Of a stretch of 64,000 nucleotides of DNA, positions 22,937 to 37,900 are shown one piece after another. Below the pieces are notes generated by a model. That model made no database searches, was not told the origin of the DNA, and saw only the letters and a list, made by a program, of their open reading frames with translations. How positions within the stretch are numbered: the first letter of the stretch is position 1; each line of letters starts with the position of its first letter. The position numbers were made by a program, and so were the translations under genes. The stretch comes from Macrostomum hystrix (Eukaryota; Platyhelminthes; Macrostomidae), in assembly GCA_950097015.1 (NCBI GenBank), contig CATNEN010000038.1, positions 3,245,501 through 3,309,500 on the forward strand, given 5' to 3'.

Positions 22937-25900
22937 ATGCCAGGTGGGTGTTACAATTTGACTTCAATTTAAATTAGGATAGGATACAAAGAGTTACCTT
23001 GAAGTCACAAGTTAACCTTATTCTGTAATAAAAAGAAAAATTTTATTACAGAATTGCAACCTTGTTACATTATTACAAGAGTATGTCTGGAGCATTTGAA
23101 GAGTAAGCATATATGTAATTGTTTCTTGAGTTTCACAATACATAGAGTTGCAAAAAATAGTACGTCTATTCTGTTCAAAAATCATTAGAAACATTCACAA
23201 ATAAATTATTGTGCTTGACGTAGTACCCTATATGCTGGATGAAAATGTCCTATAGGATTTAATCGACTGGCTCCAGGTCACTCGGTTGCTGCCCTGTGCC
23301 TGGTACTAGCATGTCAGGCCGCCCAGTCGTTCGGCATGACCACCCCTGACCCATTCTGCTCCTGCGTGCCGCTCACCACTAAATACTTTTTCACAACACC
23401 GGGGCCAACGACAACTTTGACGACAACTACGGCTCAGTCAACAACGACTCCAGGTGAGTCAGTTTTCGATGATACATATTCGTAGGTTAATGCAATCTTT
23501 GGCACTCCCGAAAAAACTACCCAAAATGACTGTGGTCTCGCCGCGGAATCGAGCTCAGGGACCTTGCCACGAGAGCTAGGCAGACGCATTTTAACCGGTC
23601 TGTCATTGATCCCCACTACTTCGAGTAAACTGCTAGATAAAGGATTCTGTATAATTTTATTTTCTAGTCTGTGCCTACGTCAACGGCCTGTCACAGCAGT
23701 CGTACATTCCTGACAAATCCATATCTGGCGTTCGCCCCGGAGCCTCTGGGGACTTTCTCATTAGCTTGACCGACCAGATGACCGTCAATTTCTTGATTGA
23801 CGGCTGTCGTTCAGCTCAGATCTACATCAATAGAGTTTGCGTGAACGGAAACGTGATGCAGGCTCGGATCACCTACGTTCCGTCTGTCGGCGATAGGTTC
23901 GTTGTGTTTGAGCCATCTGTAAATTTTACGGCAGAGGGTGTTGGCGCCCAGCTGTGCTACGAGTTACGCACTCGCATGGTGGAACTGGCTATTCGTCCGC
24001 TGAACCTCAAGCCGAGCGCATCCACCGCGATAGATTACCAAGCTTTCGTCAGCATTGAGGGCTGCTTCACGGCTCTAAGCCCAGCATGTCTGACTACTTC
24101 CACCAGCACCAGCACCAGTACTAGCACCAGCACTAGCACCAGCACCAGCACCAGCACCAGCACCAGCACCAGCACCAGCACCAGCACCAGCACCAGCACC
24201 AGCCCTAGCACTAGCACTACATCCAGAACCGGCACCAGCACTTCTACAGCCGCAACAATGACCACAAGGTTGAGTTCCACAACAGGTGAGTATTTTTTGG
24301 AAAGATTGTTACTAATAAAAGTAATAATTACGAAGCGCTCCAAACCGGCAATCAAGTGGGAGATGCGTAGCCAGGTAAATTACGAGGGGAAGGCATCAAA
24401 GTCATCGATGTAGAGCTCCGATGGACCCTATCCACAACTGCGCAGTACTCGCAGAGTTTATTTGTTTATGAGCGTGTAGCAATGGAATCCAAACAAAGAA
24501 AACATGTTTGTTTAGGATACTCTAGAGTACTCCATTAAAATCAAGAATCGAATACTAGAATTCAACTAAGATTGTACTCAACTCAACTAGCATTATAAAA
24601 AACGAAAACGCGCAAACAGGAAACACGCCTGCAGCTCAGGAGTCTACGACCACATCAACTGGAACCTCATCAGCAACAACAACATCCGCGTCTTTTGCAA
24701 CATCGACATCGACCACGCGAGTTTCAAGCCAAACTTCGAAAATTGCTACTTCTTCTCCGGCAGGTACCACGACAAGTTCTACTGGTACCATGGCCTCTTT
24801 CATGTCAACAACAGCACCTACGCCAACCACTGGAACAACAGCAACAATCGCGTCATCCGTAGGTTCAATGACAACGTTGAATGCCTCCATCGTCTCCAGA
24901 ACACCAACTACCGTCTCCACTCGCACAAGTACACAGAGTACCGCTGCTGTCACTATAGGGACTTCCACCCAGTATTCAGCGAAGACGACGAATGGGGAGC
25001 TGGCGTCAACGACTACGACTACTGCAACAGCTACAAATACTTCGCCATCAACAGCGACAACAATTCAAGCAAACATTTCAGAAGCAACAACTACAATGAC
25101 AACGGCAGCAAGCCCAACAACAACGCCAACTACGAAAACGCTGACAACCCAAACTATTCCAACCCCGGCGATCACAGCAGCTAGCACGCTGCCAGCTTCA
25201 ACCTCAACGACAACAATCACAGCGTCGACTCTACCGCCAAGCACCATCAAGCCGACTGTTTGTCCGGCCGTGAACGGTCTGTCAGACACTCGCTACATTC
25301 CCGATTGGGCCATCACCGGCGCCAGTATGAGGTTTGGGCAGTTTGAAATCCTTGTTGGGTCCCGTGCAGCAGTGCAGGTGGACTTGACGGCAGGTGGCTG
25401 CAGAGCGTCGCCGACCTACTTGACGAGAGTCTGTCTAACAGGAAACGTTGCTCAAGCGTCAATCTACACACAGACCGCATACCCAACTGGACGATTTGAC
25501 CTCGTGTTCGAGTCGAGCACTATCTCCGTCTCATCGCCGCTGACGCCCCTATGCATTCCCCTCGGGATCAATGTTACTGGGATTATTGTATCGCCAAAGG
25601 AACTGCTGAATCGCACATCAACCGAGGCTTACTTCTCGTTTTATTTAAGCATTGAAGGCTGCTTTTCAACGTTATCTTCAGCGTGCCTTACCCAGACGAC
25701 AACAAGCTTAACTGTGTCAACTGCATCAACTTCAACCACACTCAGCACTTCTACCAGCACCACTCCTTCAACAACAACAACATGTGTGGTGAACGGCCTC
25801 TCTAGTGAATCGTACATACCGAGCTACGCCATAGACGCACCGGGCTACAGCTCGATGCTGGGCTTTAGCGTCAGCAAGGGTTCGGTACTCGGAGTGTACA

Positions 25901-28900
25901 TTGATGTCTCAGTACGAGGCTGCCGCAGTCCGCTATATATTTACAAAGTAAGCTGCTCTGTATTCTCCTTCATGCTAATACTTGTATAAGTATTTACTTT
26001 TTGCTACAAAGTATAGACGATTTCTTTTTAGATTTGCTTGTTCGGTGGCAATCTGAGAAGAGCCAATGTGCTTATCAAGCAGGGACCGTCTCTTTCTTGG
26101 GAGTTTTTTCAACCGTCTCTGACAAGCATAAGTGACACCACAGTACCAATTTGCTATACTCCTCTGTTACCAATTGCGGAGCTGCGAGTCGTACCCCAAG
26201 AGTTTAAAAGTGGCGCTTCCGACACTGTAAATTATCAGTTTTTTATGACGATTGAAGCTTGCTTCACATCAGTGCCAACGTCTTGCGCAACAACGTCAGG
26301 TTCTACGACTGGAACTACTCCATCAACTACTGCTACTAACACGACTTCTTCAACATCGCCGATCACATCTACAACTACGACACCGACGACCAGCATAGCT
26401 GTGAGCACAAGTACAACGGCCGCTAGTACAACTGCTTCCTGCATTGTTGACGGCATGACAGATGAAAGATTCATCCCCCAATTCGCTATCAGTGGTGCAA
26501 GTTTGACAGTATCAGGGTACTTAATACCATTGGGTGGCTTGTACGCCATTACAATTGATATTTCAGTATATGGCTGTCGGCCGCCAATCGCGATTGAGAG
26601 TGTAGGCACATTTACTTTCTTTTGTTCTGGTTGTACAAGGAAAGCATATTTTATTTTAAATTGTTAATGGAACAAACGATTCCTAATTTTTCAGATATGC
26701 CTGCTAGGCAACATTCAGAGAGCTTACATGCTTTATCAGACCTCTTTCGGAGGAGCTTTCAGCCCAGACATAAATTCAGCCAACATGGTTGCCTCTGGGA
26801 CAACAGACCCATTGTGCTTTTCTCTACCAGTTGGCATGAGGATCACAGGGGTGCGAGTCGCACCACAACAATTGAAGAATACTTTCAGCACTGACACTAC
26901 GTACAGGACGTTCTTAATTATCAAGGCTTGCTTTACTTTTCTGAACACTACGTGTCTTACAACCACGACAACGACTACAACTACTCCTACAACAACGACA
27001 GCAACAACTACTACAGCAACGACAGCCACTTCGACAACGACTTCAACTTCAACAACGACAGTTCTCACAACAAGTAAGTATTTTGAGCAGAAGAACTGCA
27101 ACAGAAAAATATTTGAGCTTTTTTGTGCTTTTAAAACATTACTTTATTCGCATTTCAGTTTGTCCTATAGTAAACGGCATGTCAAGCCCTGTGTTTCTGC
27201 CTTCTTTTACTATCACTGGAGCGACACTGAATGGCGCAACTGGCTGGAATATTCCAGTGTCCAGTTTCGGCTACATCTCCGTTGATTTAACCGCTGGCGG
27301 TTGCAGAGGGGCTGTGGTTGTTGATCAGGTACGTCAATAAAATTACGCCAACTAATCAAATTAGATTTTTAGGTAACTTGGCAAAAGTAGACAATGAAAC
27401 ATGATAAATTAAAATTCAGCTTTTTCACGACCATGTAATTCCTTTAAAAAACGTATAAATTGCAGGTTTGCCTATTTGGCAACGTCAAGAGCGCAAACGT
27501 GGTATATCGCAGAAGCGTCAGTGATTTTCCAACCCTGCACAAAGATTCTTCACTTGAAACGAGCACACCAGAGCTTTGCTATAAGCTGAACACAGAGATG
27601 GTGCAGTTGGAGATCGCTCCTAGAGCCCAGCTAGCCTCAGCGCCGAACTATCAATTCTTTCTTTCTATCTATGCTTGCTTCATCGCATTAAATTCCACCT
27701 GTCAACTGGCTCCGACAACGGCAGCTACAGCCTCAGCAACAGCTAGAACCACGATAGCGACTAGTACTATAGCGGTACCTTCGGGTTCTTCCACGATGCA
27801 ACCGATGACAAGCACATCGACTCCAATTTTGACAACGGCAACAACGCAAACAACGACGTGTGAGTATTTGAAAGTTTTATTCGAAAATTGATTTATCGGA
27901 ACTGCTTTTTGTACTGATAAAAATATATTTCAGCTTGTCTGGTAGACGCTATGAGTCGTTCAGATCTTCTCCCTTCGTTTGCAATCACCGGTGGCGAGTA
28001 CAGACCGCTTAGCGGCTACATCTTACCCCTGAATTCTTCAGGCCTGCACATTGACCTTACCGTTCGAGGGTGCCGCTCAGCTGTAATCGTCACGCGGGTA
28101 TGTTCAGTATTTTACATTCTTTCAAGTCCGTCTCTAGGAGAAAAAACACTTTTCACTACTAAAGATTGCTGGAAAAACGCACCTCTCTAAATTTCACAGC
28201 TGTGCCTCTCTGGAAACGTATACAGCGCCCAGATACTGATTCGAGAGCCAACTAGTGACAAGCTCGTGCTCGACTTCAGCACTCCTGGAAAGACTTCCTC
28301 CACCGGTGATCCAATCTGTTATGATCTCAATCGTCTCACCTCTGAGCTGATGATTCTTCCCATGGGAACGAAGCCTGGCTATATCTCCACCGAGTATCAG
28401 TTCTTCGTGTCCCTAATGGCCTGCGTGTACCCACTGAATTCGATATGCCTGACAACCCCAACCACGACCACCAGTACTAGCACCACAACGACATCGACCA
28501 CATCAACAACGACACCAACAACTACTACCACGACAACAACACCGACAACAACTACGACCACAACTCCGACGACTAGTAGAACTACATCAACCACGACCAG
28601 GACTACACCAACCACCACTTTGGAGACCACAACCACATGCCTGATCGATGGCTTCTACCAGTCAAATCTGATTCCATCCTTTGCCGTATCTGGTGGAGAA
28701 TACGACCCGTTCTATGGCTACAGGTTGCCTCTGAGGAATGGGAGCTTGGTAATTGACCTCACCGTCAATTCGTGCAGGCCGCCAGTTGCTGTCGATCGGG
28801 TTCGTTAATATTGTTTTGTTGATAATCCACTATACTAAAAATGAAATGGTTGGTTGCTTGTAATTGATTTTCTCCCGAACGGCTCAACCGATTTTCACCA

Positions 28901-31900
28901 TTTCTTCACCAAAAGATGGACAATTAATATAGGGACAATTATACACGTATTTTTATTAAGCTTAACTTTATTGCTAAGGGGATTAAATATTCGAAAAACA
29001 TGTTTTTTGACCATTTCAAAGGTCAAACTATCTTGGCCTATTGAGAATTTCATTCACTGACTGCCACTGAATTAGAATTGCATCGTCAAATTGCGCAACA
29101 ACCCCTAGCTGATTGTATTTAAAGCCTGCACTCTGGAGACAAATTTGAAATAAATGTACACAACCAACCGCGAGACTGAGTGTACTCTATTTTCTCACTT
29201 CATTGTACAAAGCCAGAACTTTGAGAATTCATTTTATAAGGCTGATTTTTGCACCCACTAACCAACAGTCGGAATAGCCGATGTGTAGGCACTAGGAATA
29301 GGTTATAGGCTAGGCTAGGGTTCGATTCTGCACTGCGTCAAATCATTTTAGACTAATTTTCAGCCAGTAGTGATTGAAGACTATTTTAATTTATTTTTTT
29401 CATTTCGTAAATAAAATATCATAAATCATAGCAAACCTGAGTTTGAATCATTGCAAAAATAGAGTTTGAATCATGGCTAAACCAGAGTCTGAATCATGGC
29501 TAAACTAGAGTTTGAATCATGGCTAAACCAGAGTTTGAATCATGGCTAAACCAGAGTTTGAATCATGGCTAAACTAGAGTCTGAATCATGGCTAAACTGG
29601 AGTCTGAATCATGGCTAAACCATAGTCGGAATCATGGCTAAAATAGAGTCTGAATCATGGCTAAACCAGAGTCTGAATCATGGCAAAACTGGAGTCTGAA
29701 TCATGGCTAAACCATAGTCTGAATCATGGCTAAAATAGAGTTTGAATCATGGCTAAACCAGAGTCTGAATCATGGCTAAACTAGAGTTTGAATCATGGCT
29801 AAACCAGAGTTTGAATCATGGCTAAACCAGAGTTTGAATCATGGCTAAACCAGAGCTTGAGTCATGGCTAAACCAGAGTTTGAATCATGGCTAACCCAGC
29901 GTTTGAATCATGGCTAAACCAGAGTTTGAATCATGGCTAAACCAGAGTTTGAATCATGGCTAAACCAGCGTTTGAATCATGGCCAAACCAGAGTCTGAAT
30001 CATGGCTAAACCAGAGTTTGAACCATGGCTAAACCATAATCTGAATCATGGCTAAACCAGAGTTTGAATCATGGCTAAACCAGCGTTTGAATCATGGCTA
30101 AACCAGAGCTTGAGTCATGGCTAAACCAGAGTTTGAATCATGGCTAACCCAGCGTTTGAATCATGGCTAAACCAGAGTTTGAATCATGGCTAAACCAGAG
30201 TTTGAATCATGGCTAAACCAGCGTTTGAATCATGGCCAAACCAGAGTCTGAATCATGGCTAAACCAGAGTCTGAATCATGGCTAAACCAGAGTTTGAACC
30301 ATGGCTAAACCATAATCTGAATCATGGCTAAACCAGAGTTTGAATCATGGCTAAACCAGAGTTTGAATCATGGCTAAACTAGAGTCTGAATCATGGCTAA
30401 ACTGGAGTCTGAATCATGGCTAAACCATAGTCTGAATCATGGCTAAAATAGAGTCTGAATCATGGCTAAACCATAGTCTGAATCATGGCTAAACCAGAGT
30501 CTGAATCATGGCTAAACTAGAGTTTGAATCATGGCTAAACCAGAGCTTGAATCATGGCTAAACCAGCGTTTGAATCATGGCTAAACCAGCGTTTGAATCA
30601 TGGCTAAACCAGCGTTTGAATCATGGCTAAACCAGCGTTTGAATCATGGCTAAACCAGCGTTTGAATCATGGCTAAACCAGCGTTTGAATCATGGCTAAA
30701 CCAGCGTTTGAATCATGGCTAAACCAGCGTTTGAATCATGGCTAAACCAGCGTTTGAATCATGGCTAAACCAGCGTTTGAATCATGGCTAAACCAGAGTT
30801 TGAATCATGGCTAAACCATAGTCTGAATCATGGCTAAACCATAGTCTGAATCATGGCTAAACTAGAGTCTGAATCATGGCTAAACCAGAGTCTGAATCAT
30901 GGCAAAACTGGAGTCTGAATCATGGCTAAACCATAGTCTGAATCATGGCTAAAATAGAGTCTGAATCATGGCTAAACCAGAGTTTGAATCATGGCTAAAC
31001 CAGAGTTTGAATCATGGCTAAACCAGAGACTAAATCATGGCTACACCAGGGTTTGAATCATGGCTAACTAGATTCTGAATCATGGCTAAACCAGAGTTTG
31101 AATCATGGCAAAACCAGAGTTTGAATCATGGCTAAACCAGAGACTAAATCATGGCTACACCAGGGTTTGAATCATGGCTAAACCAGAGTTTGAATCATAG
31201 GTAAACCAGCGTCTGAATCATGGCTAAACCAGAGTTTGAATCATGGCTAAACCAGAGTTTGAATCATGGCTAAACCAGAGTCTGAATCATGGCCAAACCA
31301 TAGTCTGAATCATGGCTAAAATAGAGTCTGAATCATGGCTAAAATAGAGTCGGAATCATGGCTAAACCAGAGTCTGATCATGGCTAAACCATAGTCTGAA
31401 TCATGGCTAAAATAGAGTCTGAATCATGGCTAAAATAGAGTCTGAATCATGGCTAAACCAGAGTCGGAATCATGGCTAAACCAGAGTCTGAATCATGGCT
31501 AAACTAGAGTCTGAATCATGGCTAAACCAGAGTCTGAATCATTGCAAAACTGGAGTCTGAATCATGGCTAAACCATAGTCTGAATCATGGCTAAAATAGA
31601 GTCTGAATCATGGCTAAACCAGAGTCTGAAACATGGCAAAACCAGAGTTTGAATCATGGCAAAACCAGAGTTTGAATCATGGCTAAACCAGCGTTTGAAT
31701 CATGGCTAAACCAGAGCTTGAGTCATGGCTAAACCAGAGTTTGAATCATGGCTAACCCAGCGTTTGAATCATGGCTAAACCAGAGTTTGAATCATGGCTA
31801 ACCCATCGTTTGAATCATGGCTAAACCAGCGTTTGAATCATGGCCAAACCAGAGTCTAATTCATGGCTAAACCAGAGTTTGAACCATGGCTAACCCAGCG

Positions 31901-34900
31901 TTTGAATCATGGCTAAACCAGAGTTTGAATCATGGCTAAACCAGAGTTTGAATCATGGCTAAACCAGCGTTTGAATCATGGCCAAACCAGAGTCTGAATC
32001 ATGGCTAAACCAGAGTCTGAATCATGGCTAAACCAGAGTTTGAACCATGGCTAAACCATAATCTGAATCATGGCTAAACCAGAGTTTGAATCATGGCTAA
32101 ACCAGAGTTTGAATCATGGCTAAACTAGAGTCTGAATCATGGCTAAACTGGAGTCTGAATCATGGCTAAACCATAGTCTGAATCATGGCTAAAATAGAGT
32201 CTGAATCATGGCTAAACCATAGTCTGAATCATGGCAAAACTGGAGTCTGAATCATGGCTAAACCATAGTCTGAATCATGGCTAAAATAGAGTCTGAATCA
32301 TGGCTAAAATAGAGTCGGAATCATGGCTAAACCAGCGTTTGAATCATGGCTAAACCAGCGTTTGAATCATGGCTAAACCAGCGTTTGAATCATGGCTAAA
32401 CCAGCGTTTGAATCATGGCTAAACCAGAGCTTGAGTCATGGCTAAACCAGAGTTTGAATCATGGCTAACCCAGCGTTTGAATCATGGCTAAACCAGAGTT
32501 TGAATCATGGCTAAACCAGAGTTTGAATCATGGCTAAACCAGCGTTTGAATCATGGCCAAACCAGAGTCTGAATCATGGCTAAACCAGAGTCTGAATCAT
32601 GGCTAAACCAGAGTTTGAACCATGGCTAAATCATAATCTGAATCATGGCTAAACCAGAGCTTAAATCATGGCTAAACCAGAGTTTGAATCATGGCTAAAC
32701 CAGAGCTTAAATCATGGCTAAACCGGAGTTTGAATCATGGCTAAACCAGAGTTTGAATCATAGTCAACCGGAGTCTGAATCATGGCTAAACCAGAGTTTG
32801 AATCATAGTCAACCGGAGTCTGAATCATGGCTAAACCAGAGCTTGAATCATGGCAAAACCAGCGTTTGAATCATGGCTAAACCAGAGTTTGAATCATGGC
32901 TAAACCAGAGTTTGAATCATGGCTAAACCAGAGTTTGAATCATGGCTAAAAACCAGAGTTTGAATCATGGCTAAACCAGCGTTTGAATCATGGCTAAACC
33001 AGAGTTTGAATCATGGCTAAACCAGAGCTTGAATCATGGCTAAACCAGAGCTTGAATCATGGCTAAACCAGAGTTTGAATCATGGCTAACCCATCGTTTG
33101 AATCATGGCTAAACCAGCGTTTGAATCATGGCTAAACCAGAGCTTGAATCATGGCTAAACCAGAGTTTGAATCATGGCTAAACCAGAGCTTAAATCATGG
33201 CTAAACAGGAGTTTGAATCATGGCTAAACCAGCGTTTGAATCATGGCAAAACCAGAGTTTGAATCATAGTCAACCGGAGTCTGAATCATGGCTAAACCAG
33301 AGTTTGAATCATAGTCAACCGGAGTCTGAATCATGGCAAAACCAGAGCTTGAATCATGGCAAAACCAGCGTTTGAATCATGGCTAACCCAGAGCTTGAAT
33401 CATGGCTAAACCAGAGCTTGAATCATGGCAAAACCAGAGTTTGAATCATAGCCAACCAGAGTCTGAATCATGGCAAAACGAGAGTTTGAATCATAGCCCA
33501 CCAGGGTTTAAAACATGGCGAAATCTGAGTTTGAATCTTGGCTTACCCAGCGTTTGAAAAATCAACGTCAACTGGAGAGTCATCATCAAAATGGGGATCA
33601 TGGTAAACTGGGGGATAATCGTCAACTGGGGGATCATGGTAAACTGGGGGATAATTGTCAACTGGGGGATCATTGTCAACTGGGGGGTCATTGTCAACTG
33701 GGGGATCATTGTCAACTAGGTGGTAATGGTCAACTGGGGGATAATTGTCAACTGGGGAATCATCATCAAATGGGGGATCATGGTCAACTTGGGGATCATT
33801 GTCAACTGGGTGATCATCATCAACTGGGGGATCATCATCAACTGGGGGATCTTTGTCAACTGGGGGATAATTGTCAACTGTGGGATCATTGTCAACTGGG
33901 GGATCATTGTCAACTGGGGGATCATTGTCAACTGGTGGATCGTTGTCAACTGGGGGTTTATTGTCAACTGGGTGATCATCATCAACTGGGGGATCATTGT
34001 CAACTGGGGGAACATTGTCAACTGGAGGAACATTTTCAACTGGGGATCATCATCAATGGGGAGTCATCATCAACTGGGGGATCATTGTGAACTGGAGGAT
34101 CATTGTCAACTGGGGGATCATCATCAACTGGGGGATCATTGTCAACTGGGCGTTCATTGTCAACTGTGGGATCATTGTCAACAGGCGGGATCATTGTCAA
34201 CTGGGAGATCATCATCAACGGGGGATCATCATCAACTGGGGGATCATTGTCAACTGGGGGATCATTGTCAACTGGGGGATCATTGTCAACTGGGGGATCA
34301 TTGTCAACTGGGGGTTCATTGTCAACTGGGGGATCATTGTCAACTGGGGGATCATTGTCAACTGGGGGATCATTGTCAACTGGGGGATCATTGTCAACTG
34401 GGGGATCATTGTCAACTGGGGGATCATTGTCAACTGGGGGATCATTGTCAACTGGGGGATCATCATCAACTGGGAGATCATCATCAACGGGGGGATCATT
34501 GTCAACTGGGGGTTCATTGTAGCTTTAAAAAGCTGTAAATTCAGCTGCTAAAAAGTATATACAAGCCGAATTAAAAATATTTCTGCTCCCCGAAGGGGGG
34601 CAAAACATGCTAGTTAAAGTTCTAAAAATGTGCGCAAAATTGAAAAATCTGCATATTTTTTCAGGTTTGTCTTATCGGAAATGTTCGGGAAGCGAATCTG
34701 CTCTACGCTAGATTAAAAGGAGACAGATATACACCTGATACGTCAGCAGCCAGTATTTCTGTCGACACTGGAAGTCCTTGGTGCTACACTGTGGGAGGAA
34801 GGGAGACTATTGCACAGTTGGCGATTGTACCCCTTCGACTAAAGTCAGCTGCTGCAGCTGACACCTCATTTTTGTTCTTTGTTAGGGTCGATGCCTGCTT

Positions 34901-37900
34901 CACGCCCCTCACAAGTGCCTGTCTCACAACTCCGACCGCCAGCTCAACCACAACTACTGCTCAAACCACGGTATCAACATCAAGCTCAACAACGACGACT
35001 CCAACCACTACAACTTCAACGACAACCACAGCAGTTACATCTACATCTACTGTAAAACCCACAGGTATATGATCGTTTTCAAGTTAAAGGTTTGGTACGC
35101 CTGCTGTTCTCCAAATTTAACATTCTACGTTTTTCAGTCTGCTCGAGTGTTGATGGAATTGCTGATACCAATCTGATTCCTTCTTGGGCAATCAGTGGCG
35201 CAACCTTCTCACCTTTTGCTGGCTACATTGTGTCTTTTTCGCCTGGACAGGGTCTCATTATCGACATGACTCTGAACAGGTGTCGGCAATCAGAATACAT
35301 CACTCAGGTAAAGAAAATATAAGGCCAAGACTTTGGAGCTTTGCGATTATTGCTGTCTCTGGGCAGTAAAGCTGCTAATTGAAGTCGTTTACAAACTGCG
35401 CCATTATTTTCATACGAAGTTTGAATGCGCGAGCCGAAGTACAAGTAGAAAGGAAACAGTAGAAAGAACACGGGGTATTCTTTAACTAACGAACCAATTA
35501 GCCGATGCTTTAGCCCGTACACTCCAGTTGAAAACAAATTTGGAAAAACGACTGAAATGGATCGTTTATTAAAAAAAGCTCATTCAAGCCATTTTTGCCT
35601 ATACCTGTTTAGGTGTGCTTATTAGGTGGGAATGTCAGGCGAGCGGACCTCGTTTACCAGACATCGCCAACTCAGTCTTATCAATTACTAGCCCAGTCTC
35701 TTAGCCTCGTTCAAGACGGCCTAGGCAGCTTCTGTTACAACCTGAACTTCAATGTCAGCTCTGTCGTCATAGCGCCAAAAGAGTTGAAGACTTCGGCTGG
35801 TGCATCGACTTCATACCAGTTTTTCCTCTCCGTATTTGGCTGCTTTGTGTCGGCTTCTAGTTGCACAACTACAACAGCGTCTGCATCAGCAACAACAACA
35901 GCATCCACAAAAACAACAACAACAGCTAGCACGACAGTTGGTACAACTTGTAAGCAGCATTGTAAAGCCTATCTTAATATTATAAAACTATTAATTAATA
36001 ATTGCACGAGGGGCTGCGGGCAATGGCTCGAGTCGAGGCCCTCAAGGGCGTGAATTGCATGACAAGCCAAATTAATATGGCTTCGCCGCGGAATCGAAAT
36101 CAGGGACCTTGTTGCGAGAGGCAAACGCGTTAAACGCTCTGCCACTCACCCCATGGCCCATGTTAATGGAAGAGCAATATAAAGCAACGCCCTTAAATGC
36201 CTGAGCCCATCACTGTAGCGAATGAAAGCAATAAAACCTGCTTTAAAAGTAGCCACGTCCAAAAATTTCAGTCTGCCCAATGGTTAACGCCTTGTCTAGC
36301 CCTGCCTACTTACCACTGGAGTACATTTCTGGAGCAAGCAGCTACAATGACGCCACAGGCTTCAACATTCGCGTTGGTACAGACGGCTATCTCCTAGTCG
36401 ATTTGACAATCGGCAATTGTAAACTCGCTACTTATATTGATACGGCAAGTAACGAACCAATATGAAAAATGCAATCAACTCGAACTTAGCATAGTTTAAC
36501 TTAATTGCAACTCTCAAATTCAGATCTGTCTCTCGGGCAACGTCAAGGAGGCAACGATTCGCTACAAGCAAGTGTACGCGGCATCATTCCAGACCTTGAG
36601 CGCGTCCCTTACAGTTTCGTCCGACAGCCCGACAGACCTATGCTTTAGCCTCGGCTTCCCAGTTGCTCAGTTTATCGCCTTTCCTCGCTCCCTGAAAACT
36701 GCGTCTTCATCAAGCAGCAATTTTAGGATGCACCTCATAATCTATGGGTGCTTTACTCCTGTGTCAGGCAGCTGCTTAACAACATCGACGACAACAAGCA
36801 CCACCACGACAACTTTGACATCGTCAACAGCAACAACGGCTTCAACTACGAAAACTACGCCAACAACAACAGGCGAGTATTGAGTGTAACCCATCGCTTT
36901 TTATTATATGAACCTGCTCGTATCTATGTGAATGAATATTCACACTTTGCTGCGGATGAAAACCGAAGACCATTATTTCTCGCCGCTTTCAGTTTGTCCT
37001 GCAATCAATGTTCTGTCCAGGGATGATTTAGTTCCACAGTCATCAATTGTCGGTGGCACATACAGTCCTATATTTGGCTATGCACTTTCTGGTGACAATA
37101 CAGAAGCTCTTATCATTGACTTGACGGTCTTGGGTTGCAGAGCATCGATATACATTGATCGGGTGAGTTCCTAATAAATTGGGTCAATTCAATACAACCA
37201 ATTGAGTAAAAATGAACAAAGCAGCAATAAAATAATTTTTTCTTTTCAGATTTGTCTCACTGGAAACATTCAGCGCCTAATCATCAGATATAAATATTCG
37301 ACAACAGAAAACTATGTTAATCTGGCGAGCGTGTCCTCGATAACAATCCCAAACAGTAGCCAGTATTGTTTAACAGTTGGGATCAACATGACAAACCTCA
37401 TCATACTTCCACAGACTATGCAGCCCCCAACAGCTTCCAAATATCTGTTTTATCTTGAGTTGTATGCATGCGCTGCTCCACTACCAATAGGCTGCGGGAC
37501 AACCTCAAGCACAAATTCAACTCTAACCACTACGGCAACAATAACACCAACTTCTGCAACGTCCTCAACAACCACAAATTCAAAAGTGACCACAATGCCT
37601 GTGATAACAGAAACAACTTCCATTACAATGACTTCAACAACTACGACCCTGGCGCCAGCTGCAACGACAACTGCTACGACATCTACAACGGCAGCCACGA
37701 CTCCATCGACAGTTACAACTGCATCAACGACCGCTGCAACTTCAACCGCAACGCCAACCACGCCAACTGCTCGTACAACAGCAGACACCTCAACCGCAAC
37801 GCTAACAACGACCGCAGAAATTTTAAACGCAACGCCAACTACTACAACTCCCGCAACTTCAACTGCAACTCCAACTACGGGAGCAGCCACTTCAACACCA

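Larger units (their letters stand above)
28826..34613 (+). mobile_element. 5.8-kb non-autonomous Helitron in a mucin intron
   Basis: Begins TCCACTATACTAAAAATG at 28826 after an A, and ends with a CCCC-GAA-GGGG hairpin, GCAAAACATG and CTAG at 34613, followed by T. It is thus precisely between A and T. The first ~200 bp contains the family segment CTCCCGAACGGCTCAACCG also seen in the minus-strand Helitrons. Nearly all the rest is two minisatellites. The intron it occupies (28800-34664) interrupts the seventh six-Cys domain; without the element the intron would be about 77 bases, like its neighbours. Confidence 0.85.

Noticed and set aside
29445-34520. CRISPR-like appearance and long repetitive open frames
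   Set aside because: Units are contiguous with no unique spacers, the context is an intron of an animal gene, and the frames arise only from 18-bp periodicity.
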